Assembly (NCBI GenBank): GCA_019118725.1
Contig: DWYO01000184.1
Coordinates: forward strand, 1-10,966
Source of the DNA: Candidatus Parabacteroides intestinavium
GTDB taxonomy: Bacteria > Bacteroidota > Bacteroidia > Bacteroidales > Tannerellaceae
Direction of reading: 5' to 3'
DNA length: 10,966 nt
Positions 1 through 5,951 of this stretch are shown here, in pieces (position 1 is the stretch's first letter; every line of letters begins with the position of its first letter). The notes under the pieces were generated by a model. That model was not told the DNA's origin and ran no database searches. It saw nothing but the letters and a program-made list of their open reading frames with translations. A program made the translations under genes and the position numbers.

Positions 1-79
1 ATGTATGCGTTAGCCTAGTTTTTTGTGTTGCTTTTTACTTTTTTACAGTTTTGAAATATGAATTTCTCAGTTAAATTAC

Positions 80-87
80 TATTTTTG
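80..87 (+). promoter_or_regulatory. Predicted Bacteroidetes -7 box upstream of the oad operon
   Basis: The octamer TATTTTTG matches the Bacteroidetes sigma-ABfr -7 consensus TAnnTTTG exactly and would place transcription start near 94, giving a leader of roughly 55 bases before the oadG ATG at 151. The best -33 candidate (TTTG at 50-53) is about 26 bases away, several more than the usual 19-21, so the call rests on the -7 box alone. The first 80 bases are AT-rich with T runs and show no gene. Confidence 0.4.
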
Positions 88-150
88 TAACGATTTTTTA
101 AGCGGATAGAAAACACATTCACCAGATAAAACACTTTTATTTTTTTCGTT

Positions 151-430
151 ATGGAAAATTTGGAAACAGGATTATTACTAATGGTCGTTGGAATGGCGAC
201 TGTTTTTGCCATCTTGCTAATCATATTATTTAGGAAAAGGATTAATCCTTTTAGTCAATAAATATGCGCCGGAAGAAGTGGTCGTAAAGAAACAACGCCC
301 ATCTGCCGTACCCCAAACGCCGAATGCCTCACCCGGTAGTATATCTGCACAAGAGACAGCAGTCATCGTTTCGGCAATAAGCATGACAACACGTGGCTTA
401 GGAAAAGTAATCAAAATAGAAAAATTATAA
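151..430 (+). pseudogene. oadG: oadG: small membrane subunit of the Na+-pumping decarboxylase, split by a +1 frameshift
   Basis: OadG (gamma) is the small membrane anchor that holds the OadA carboxyltransferase on the OadB pump. From ATG 151 the frame reads MENLETGLLLMVVGMATVFA, the typical N-terminal membrane helix of OadG/methylmalonyl-CoA decarboxylase delta, but stops at TAA 259-261 after 36 residues (ending FRKRINPFSQ). In the next frame from about 227 the family sequence resumes as YLGKGLILLVNKYAPEE, then a Ser/Pro/Ala-rich linker, and ends GKVIKIEKL with TAA at 428-430. Removing one base near 226-227 restores a 92-residue protein of normal size. The second part has no start codon near its beginning, so it cannot easily be made separately. 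It lies 24 bp before oadA, the standard gene order. There is no long homopolymer at the break. Options are a true mutation, a sequencing error, or unusual +1 frameshifting at TTT-AGG. Family assignment is confident; functional status is not. Confidence 0.82.
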
Positions 431-454
431 TCAGCTATACATTAATATTATATC

Positions 455-2335
455 ATGAAGAAAGAAATCAAATTCAGTTTGGTCTTTCGTGACATGTGGC
501 AATCTGCCGGAAAATATGTTCCGCGCGTAGACCAATTGACCAAAGTAGCGCCAGCTATTATAGAAATGGGCTGTTTTGCCCGAGTAGAAACCAATGGTGG
601 TGGATTCGAACAAGTCAATCTGTTGTTTGGAGAGAATCCGAACCGGGCTGTCCGTGAATGGACAAAACCGTTCCACGAAGCCGGTATTCAGACGCACATG
701 CTTGACCGTGCCCTGAACGGATTGCGCATGAGTCCTGTTCCGGCAGATGTACGCCAGTTATTCTACAAGGTAAAGAAAGCGCAAGGGACCGATATTGCAC
801 GTACCTTCTGCGGATTGAACGATGTCCGTAATATCGAGCCTTCCATTCATTATGCCAAAGATGCCGGAATGATTTCACAATGCTGCCTGTGCATTACGCA
901 TTCGCCGGTGCATACCGTAGAATATTATACCCAGTTGGCTTATACCCTGATTGAAAAAGGAGCAGACGAAATCTGCATCAAAGATATGGCCGGAATAGGT
1001 CGCCCGCATAGTTTGGGGCAGATTGTGGCCAATATCAAAAAGAAATATCCCGACATTCCGGTCCAATACCATAGTCATGCGGGGCCCGGTTTGAGTATGG
1101 CTTCAATTTTAGAGGTGTGCGAGGCCGGATGTGATTATATTGACGTAGGTATGGAACCCTTGTCATGGGGGACAGGTCATGCCGATGTATTGGCGGTCCA
1201 GGCCATGCTGAAAGATGCCGGGTTTGTGGTTCCGGAAATCAACATGAAAGCCTATATGAAGGTACGCAGCCTGATTCAGGAATTTATGGACGATTTCTTG
1301 GGATTGTACATCAGTCCGAGAAACCGGATGATGAATTCGTTGCTGATCGGCCCTGGACTTCCGGGCGGAATGATGGGAAGCCTGATGTCTGATTTAGAGA
1401 AGAACCTGGAATCAATCAACAAGAACCGCCAGAAACAAAACAAACCTCTGATGACGCAAGATGACCTGCTGGTTAAATTGTTTGAAGAGGTGGCTTATGT
1501 CTGGCCACGTGTCGGATACCCTCCTTTGGTGACTCCGTTCAGCCAATATGTGAAGAATCTGGCCTTGATGAACGTTATGCAGATGGAAAAAGGCAAAGAG
1601 CGCTGGAGCATGATAGCCGAAGATATCTGGGATATGCTTTTAGGCAAGGCGGGCCGTCTGCCCGGTAAGCTGGCCCCCGAATTGGTCGCTAAAGCCAAAG
1701 AAGAAGGCCGGCAATTCTTCTCCGGAAATCCTCAGGACAATTATCCGAATGCCTTAGATATTTACCGCCGGAAAATGAACGAGAAACATTGGGAAGTGGG
1801 CGAAGATGAGGAGGAATTGTTTGAATATGCTATGCATCCGTCTCAGTATGAAGCTTATCGATCCGGAAAAGCCAAGGTTGAATTCAAAGTAGATGTGGCT
1901 AAGCGCAGAGCCGAGAAGGAAAAGGCTTCAGCTCCGACTACCGAAGTCGCGCTTCCGAAAACTCCGCAAACAATGACGGTCAATGTAGATGGCCAGAACT
2001 ATCGGGTTACGGTCGCGTTTGGCGATACGCCCAATATGCCGGCTCCGGCACAAACCCCAGCTCAACAAACGCCCACACCGGCTCCGGCAGCCCCGGCACA
2101 AGGCAGCAAAGAGGTACTTTCTCCGTTGGAAGGTAAGTTCTTCTTGATAAAGAACGCCTCCGAAACGCCTTTGAAGGTAGGAGATTCTGTACAGAAAGGC
2201 GATGTGATCTGTTACGTGGAAGCTATGAAGACATATAATACGGTACGTAGTGAATTCAGCGGAACAATCACGGCTATTTGTGTTAATCCGGGTGATTCCG
2301 TTTCAGAAGATGATGTATTAATGCTTATTCAATAA
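455..2335 (+). CDS. oadA: Oxaloacetate decarboxylase alpha subunit (carboxyltransferase plus biotinyl domain)
   Basis: OadA moves the carboxyl group from its substrate (oxaloacetate in characterised members) to a biotin on its own C-terminal domain, which then delivers it to membrane subunit OadB. The 626 residues match the family's usual length. Residues about 5-270 are the HMGL-like TIM-barrel carboxyltransferase domain: metal ligands D13 (RDMWQS), H206 and H208 (HSHAG), catalytic K176 (IKDMAG). Residues about 290-460 are the conserved PYC/OADA domain with LPGGMMGSL (302-310) and T360 (VTPFSQY), the equivalent of the essential Thr of pyruvate carboxylase. A basic then Ala/Pro/Gln/Thr-rich linker (about 480-550) leads to a biotinyl domain with EAMK, biotin lysine K592. 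Several flanking positions differ from textbook OadA (W15 for His, C119 for Asp), so it belongs to a divergent Bacteroidales-type branch and substrate is inferred. Its stop shares one base with the oadB start (TAATG), implying translational coupling. Confidence 0.9.
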   Translation: MKKEIKFSLVFRDMWQSAGKYVPRVDQLTKVAPAIIEMGCFARVETNGGGFEQVNLLFGENPNRAVREWTKPFHEAGIQTHMLDRALNGLRMSPVPADVRQLFYKVKKAQGTDIARTFCGLNDVRNIEPSIHYAKDAGMISQCCLCITHSPVHTVEYYTQLAYTLIEKGADEICIKDMAGIGRPHSLGQIVANIKKKYPDIPVQYHSHAGPGLSMASILEVCEAGCDYIDVGMEPLSWGTGHADVLAVQAMLKDAGFVVPEINMKAYMKVRSLIQEFMDDFLGLYISPRNRMMNSLLIGPGLPGGMMGSLMSDLEKNLESINKNRQKQNKPLMTQDDLLVKLFEEVAYVWPRVGYPPLVTPFSQYVKNLALMNVMQMEKGKERWSMIAEDIWDMLLGKAGRLPGKLAPELVAKAKEEGRQFFSGNPQDNYPNALDIYRRKMNEKHWEVGEDEEELFEYAMHPSQYEAYRSGKAKVEFKVDVAKRRAEKEKASAPTTEVALPKTPQTMTVNVDGQNYRVTVAFGDTPNMPAPAQTPAQQTPTPAPAAPAQGSKEVLSPLEGKFFLIKNASETPLKVGDSVQKGDVICYVEAMKTYNTVRSEFSGTITAICVNPGDSVSEDDVLMLIQ

Positions 2336-3570
2336 TGAACGAAATTCTCCATAACTTATATGAAATGACTGCGTTCAGCAATATTATTGCTGAACCGCAG
2401 TTTCTGATTATGTATGTGATTGCTTTTATACTCCTTTATCTGGGTATAAAAAAGCAATATGAACCCTTATTGCTGGTACCTATCGCTTTCGGAGTCTTGC
2501 TGGCCAATTTTCCGGGAGGAGAGATGGGGGTTATCCAGGCAGACGAGAACGGGATGATTAATGTTCATGGAGTGATGAAGAACATTTGGGATATGCCTTT
2601 GCATGACATTGCGCATGAGTTAGGTCTGATGAACTTCATCTACTATTTGCTGATCAAGACCGGATTTTTGCCTCCGATCATCTTTATGGGTGTAGGAGCC
2701 TTAACTGATTTTGGTCCGATGTTACGCAATCTGCGCCTTTCAATTTTCGGAGCTGCCGCGCAATTAGGTATCTTTACGGTGCTGATTGTCGCTATATTAA
2801 TGGGCTTTACCCCCAAGGAAGCCGCTTCTTTGGGTATTATAGGAGGAGCAGACGGGCCAACCGCCATCTTTACAACAATCAAACTGGCCCCTCATCTGCT
2901 GGGCCCGATAGCGATTGCAGCTTATTCTTATATGGCTTTGGTTCCGGTTATCATTCCTTTAGTGGTGAAGCTTTTATGCACTAAGAAAGAACTTAGCATC
3001 AACATGAAAGAGCAGGAAAAGAAATTCCCGTCTACTACCGAAATCAAGAATCTACGGGTACTGAAAATTGTTTTCCCAATTGTAGTTACCACGCTGGTAG
3101 CCCTTTTTGTTCCGACCGCAGTGCCCTTGATTGGTATGCTGATGTTTGGTAATCTGGTAAAGGAAATCGGCACCAACACGTTGCGTTTGTCAGACGCGGC
3201 TTCGAACAGCATCATGAACACCGCAACCATCTTTTTGGGTCTTTCTGTAGGAGCGACAATGACTTCTGACGCATTCCTGAATTGGACGACAATAGGCATC
3301 GTAATCGGCGGATTCCTGGCATTTGCCCTTTCTATTGCAGGGGGTATTCTCTTCGTAAAAATAATCAATCTATTTACCAAGAAGAAAATCAATCCGCTTA
3401 TCGGTGCCACTGGACTAAGTGCTGTACCAATGGCATCACGCGTAGCCAATGAAATCGCCTTAAAGTATGACCCGAAGAACCATGTACTCCAATACTGCAT
3501 GGCGAGTAACATTTCCGGTGTAATCGGTTCAGCCGTAGCTGCCGGTGTATTGATTTCATTCTTAGGATAA
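2335..3570 (+). CDS. oadB: Oxaloacetate decarboxylase beta subunit, Na+-translocating membrane pump
   Basis: OadB is the integral inner-membrane subunit that decarboxylates carboxybiotin and couples this to Na+ export. The 411-residue protein is hydrophobic throughout, with about nine to eleven membrane segments. Family landmarks are visible: the re-entrant region around GALTDFGPMLRNL (121-133), the GGADGPTAIFTT motif (170-181) whose D173 corresponds to the Na+-binding, function-essential Asp of characterised OadB/MmdB/GcdB proteins, and the C-terminal NISGVIGSAVAAG (392-404) with its conserved Asn, Gly and Ser. The start ATG overlaps the oadA stop by one base and has no Shine-Dalgarno sequence, so coupled translation is likely. 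A later Met (residue 11) is possible, but the overlap favours the first. The beta subunit alone cannot tell oxaloacetate from methylmalonyl-CoA or glutaconyl-CoA decarboxylase; the HMGL-type alpha subunit next door points to the oxaloacetate class. Confidence 0.93.
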   Translation: MNEILHNLYEMTAFSNIIAEPQFLIMYVIAFILLYLGIKKQYEPLLLVPIAFGVLLANFPGGEMGVIQADENGMINVHGVMKNIWDMPLHDIAHELGLMNFIYYLLIKTGFLPPIIFMGVGALTDFGPMLRNLRLSIFGAAAQLGIFTVLIVAILMGFTPKEAASLGIIGGADGPTAIFTTIKLAPHLLGPIAIAAYSYMALVPVIIPLVVKLLCTKKELSINMKEQEKKFPSTTEIKNLRVLKIVFPIVVTTLVALFVPTAVPLIGMLMFGNLVKEIGTNTLRLSDAASNSIMNTATIFLGLSVGATMTSDAFLNWTTIGIVIGGFLAFALSIAGGILFVKIINLFTKKKINPLIGATGLSAVPMASRVANEIALKYDPKNHVLQYCMASNISGVIGSAVAAGVLISFLG

Positions 3571-3593
3571 ATCATACTGTGTACACTATATAA

Positions 3594-3648
3594 AAGGAGC
3601 TGTTTTTGATTTTATTTCAGATTTTTCTAAAAATCAAAACAGCTCCTT
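3594..3648 (+). terminator. Long stem-loop ending the oadGAB transcript
   Basis: Arms 3594-3613 and 3630-3648 are complementary over about 19 bp with one bulged base; the outer part is AAGGAGCTGTTTT / AAAACAGCTCCTT. The loop is about 16 bases. It lies 23 bases after the oadB stop. No T tract follows on the plus strand, while the minus strand has only TTTT, so it is a plausible terminator or 3'-end stabilising hairpin but not a textbook intrinsic terminator. A competing inner hairpin (GATTTTT-CT-AAAAATC, about 3620-3635) shares part of the right arm. Confidence 0.6.
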
Positions 3649-3702
3649 AACAAAGCGATTTCAAAGTATATTGTTCAAAAGTCAGAATTTGTCTCTAAAG
3701 AA

Positions 3703-3733
3703 TTGCCCTATTGCTCAACAATTCTTATTTTTG
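3703..3733 (+). promoter_or_regulatory. Predicted promoter of the helix-hairpin-helix gene
   Basis: TATTTTTG at 3726-3733 matches the Bacteroidetes -7 consensus TAnnTTTG. TTG at 3703-3705 lies 20 bases upstream, where the -33 TTTG element is expected. Transcription would start near 3740, leaving a leader of about 40 bases. This separates the gene from the oad operon, which ends in the hairpin 55 bases upstream. Confidence 0.5.
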
Positions 3734-3779
3734 CAGAAACGAGCACAACTAATAAATTATTAACTGAAAACGAGTGACT

Positions 3780-4499
3780 ATGAAAGAATGGCGCGATTGG
3801 TTTTACTTCTCTTCCGGAGAACGTCGAGCTTTGACGTTTCTTACCTTATTATTAATCGCAACCTGGATTGCTTTATGGATTACCGACAAGGAGGCGAAAC
3901 AGGAAACCGAAGCGTTAATGACGGAGATTGATATACCCCAAGATACCATCCGGGAAGCTACTCCCCTGCCGGAGAAGCCACTCCCCCGAAAAGATTTCCG
4001 CCAACCGGAAGTTCCCCCCAAACCCAAAGAGGCAAGGGCTTTCCATAAACCTTTCTCTTCCAATCAGAGAAAATCCATATCCAACAAATATCCGAAAGGG
4101 ACAATAGTCGAACTGAACGGAGCGGATAGTCTGACCTTGCGCAAGATTCCCGGCATCGGTGAAGCTTTTTCACGCCGGATTGTCAAATACCGCGACTTGT
4201 TAGGAGGTTTCTATACAGTCGCTCAATTGGCCGAAGTTTATGGCATAGATAGCGATCGCTATGCCACTTTGGCTCCTTGGTTTAGGGTGGATACGACCTT
4301 GATTCGTCCGATTCATGTAAATCAAGCCGACTTCCGCACTTTGATTCGTCATCCTTATCTGAATAAGCCACAAACCACCATACTATTAAAGTTAATCAAA
4401 CGCAAAGGCAAATTGAATGGATGGAATGACTTGCGGCTCTTGGAAGAGTTTACTCCGGAAGACCAGGAACGTTTGCACCATTATTTATCCTTCGAATGA
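3780..4499 (+). CDS. Membrane-anchored helix-hairpin-helix (ComEA-like) protein
   Basis: The 239-residue protein begins with a short aromatic/basic segment (MKEWRDWFYFSSGERRA), then one membrane helix at about 18-35 and a charged, Pro-rich linker (about 36-95). The soluble part has one clear helix-hairpin-helix unit at about 110-155, with IPGIG at 123-127 and the typical following AQLAEVYGI, plus a second degenerate unit at about 179-220. HhH units of this kind bind the DNA backbone, and ComEA-like proteins act in DNA uptake, but no other competence gene is present, so a DNA role is inference. Arg residues before the helix suggest the HhH part faces the periplasm. An in-frame GTG at 3774 would add two residues; ATG 3780 is preferred because Bacteroidales strongly favour ATG. 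The 3' end overlaps the convergent gene by 19 bp. Confidence 0.8.
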   Translation: MKEWRDWFYFSSGERRALTFLTLLLIATWIALWITDKEAKQETEALMTEIDIPQDTIREATPLPEKPLPRKDFRQPEVPPKPKEARAFHKPFSSNQRKSISNKYPKGTIVELNGADSLTLRKIPGIGEAFSRRIVKYRDLLGGFYTVAQLAEVYGIDSDRYATLAPWFRVDTTLIRPIHVNQADFRTLIRHPYLNKPQTTILLKLIKRKGKLNGWNDLRLLEEFTPEDQERLHHYLSFE

Positions 4500-5812
4500 G
4501 GAGCTTTTAACTTCCCGGTTTTTTCTTTATACAATTGTTCGATCCACGCACAGGCCGTCTCCATAGGGAGTGTCCCAGTGTTAAGCATCAGGTCATAACG
4601 ATGCGGGTCTCCCCACTTTTCATTCGTATAATGCTGGTAATGATTTATGCGACTTCGGTTTGTGCGAAGCACCTCTTCACGTATATTGTCCGACTGAAGA
4701 TGGTATTCCTTCGTACAGCATTCACAAGCATCCTCTAAGCTGGTATAACAAAACACTTTAATAATCGATGCGGAAGGGAAATCCCGCAGAATATAATCGG
4801 CACACCGTCCGATAATCACACAAGGCTCCTGACGGGCAATCTTTCGGATAATACGGCTTTGAGAGACAAAAAGAGCATCGGCTGAAGAAAGACTTTTCTC
4901 TATTGGTGCCTCATAATCCTGCAAGATAATATGCAATAAATAATTAGACGAAACGCGCTGTTCGTTTTCCGCAATATATTTTTCCGGCAGATGGCTCTCT
5001 TGAGCCACCAAGGCAATCAAATCCTTATCATAAAACTTAATGCCTAACTTCTTGGCAAGCATCTCTCCCAAGACACGTCCGCCACTTCCATATTCACGGG
5101 TAATCGTTACAATGATAGGATATCCTTGAACCGGCTGGCGTTCCACTTGATCCGATGCCATGAACAACCATTTGTCGAATATTCTCCAATAAGGAAACAG
5201 GAAATGGGAGATCGGCCCCACTATCAATGCTGCTATTACTGTGCCTTCACGCACACCTTCAATAGACGGCAAGAAACACAAGCACAATATACAAGAGATG
5301 GACACCAAGGTAACATCAAAGCAAACTTTGACAAAACCAAACTCTTTCCGGACAAACTTCGCTATAACCTGCACCAGATACTCCCCTGTCACCATCGCCA
5401 CATTGGCCTTTACCTCCCAACTGATCCCGATTCCCAAAATGAAGCACCCGATTAAAAGGACAATAACCTTCGCCCCATAAAAGGTCGGATCCAGCCATTC
5501 GAGCAGGTGCATGGATACATCGATAAACGCGCCGAAACACAACGTTACAGGTACTTGAGTAAGAAGTTCAAAACGCTTTTCGTAAATCTCCTTCCGCTTC
5601 ATCAAAGCCATTTCCAACAAGATAAAGCCAAAGTTCATGATGATGGTGTATTGTCCCATTGTCCCGGGCGTAAACAAGCTCAATACATACGGGACACTGG
5701 ATATCGGTGAAGTACCCAACAATGCTTTGGTTATAACCGCAATACTAAATGCGTTTACAAGTACGGAACAAAAAAACAATGTATATCTTCTGACTAATTC
5801 CTTTCTTCTCAT
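4481..5812 (-). CDS. Fusion: YczE/YitT-like membrane domain plus cytidylate-kinase-like domain
   Basis: The 443-residue product has two parts. Residues about 10-210 hold six likely membrane helices (about 11-31, 52-71, 83-105, 113-131, 162-182, 190-208) with the look of the YczE/YyaS/YitT family, including GTSPISSVPYVLS near residue 33. Residues about 231-430 are a cytidylate-kinase-like domain: the glycine-rich loop ITREYGSGGRVLGE (237-250), followed by KKLGIKFYDKDLI, IIGRCADYIL (333-342) and the late hallmark region NRSRINHYQHYTNEKWGDP (385-403) leading to YDLMLNTG. The loop has GSGGR in place of a GK[S/T] Walker A, as is normal for this branch. A phosphotransferase on the cytoplasmic side of the membrane is therefore expected, but neither substrate nor transported molecule is known. 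The ATG is at 5812-5810; its promoter region is shared with hppA. No frameshift or linker damage is visible, so the fusion appears genuine. Confidence 0.82.
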   Translation of the reverse strand: MRRKELVRRYTLFFCSVLVNAFSIAVITKALLGTSPISSVPYVLSLFTPGTMGQYTIIMNFGFILLEMALMKRKEIYEKRFELLTQVPVTLCFGAFIDVSMHLLEWLDPTFYGAKVIVLLIGCFILGIGISWEVKANVAMVTGEYLVQVIAKFVRKEFGFVKVCFDVTLVSISCILCLCFLPSIEGVREGTVIAALIVGPISHFLFPYWRIFDKWLFMASDQVERQPVQGYPIIVTITREYGSGGRVLGEMLAKKLGIKFYDKDLIALVAQESHLPEKYIAENEQRVSSNYLLHIILQDYEAPIEKSLSSADALFVSQSRIIRKIARQEPCVIIGRCADYILRDFPSASIIKVFCYTSLEDACECCTKEYHLQSDNIREEVLRTNRSRINHYQHYTNEKWGDPHRYDLMLNTGTLPMETACAWIEQLYKEKTGKLKAPHSKDK

Positions 5813-5828
5813 AGGCTATTTCTATAAC

Positions 5829-5855
5829 AGTGCGAAGTTAACGATTATTCGTTAA
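5829..5855 (-). promoter_or_regulatory. Palindrome and candidate -7 box upstream of the kinase fusion
   Basis: TTAACGA (5838-5844) and TCGTTAA (5849-5855) form a perfect 7-bp inverted repeat around TTAT. On the minus strand TAACTTCG, a 7-of-8 match to TAnnTTTG, starts inside the palindrome's proximal arm, so a protein bound to the palindrome would touch this promoter. Transcription would begin only a short distance before the ATG at 5812. An operator role is inference; the regulator is unknown. Confidence 0.35.
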
Positions 5856-5893
5856 ATAAATGTGGAATTAAACATTATTATCATGCAAACCCG

Positions 5894-5923
5894 TTGTACG
5901 CTTGAAAATAGTTTCTACCTTTA
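5894..5923 (+). promoter_or_regulatory. hppA: Candidate hppA promoter
   Basis: TACCTTTA at 5916-5923 matches seven of eight positions of the Bacteroidetes -7 consensus, and TTG at 5894-5896 lies 19 bases upstream as expected for a -33 element. Transcription would start near 5930, leaving about 20 leader bases before ATG 5952. Both boxes are imperfect, so this is a moderate guess. Confidence 0.35.
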
Positions 5924-5951
5924 ACGCGAAACATTCATAATCTTTTATATC

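Noticed and set aside
1..18. Tiny frame ATG TAT GCG TTA GCC TAG at the left edge
   Set aside because: Five codons with no context; it could be chance or the tail of an upstream gene, and nothing supports either.
226..258. Classical -1 programmed frameshift in oadG
   Set aside because: No X-XXY-YYZ slippery heptamer at the break, and restoring the family sequence requires skipping one base (+1), not slipping back.
2928..3575. 215-residue open frame on the minus strand opposite oadB
   Set aside because: Antisense shadow of a confidently assigned membrane protein gene; low-complexity hydrophobic translation with no family features.
3579..3586. GTGTACAC palindrome after oadB
   Set aside because: Eight bases, not placed near a promoter, expected by chance.
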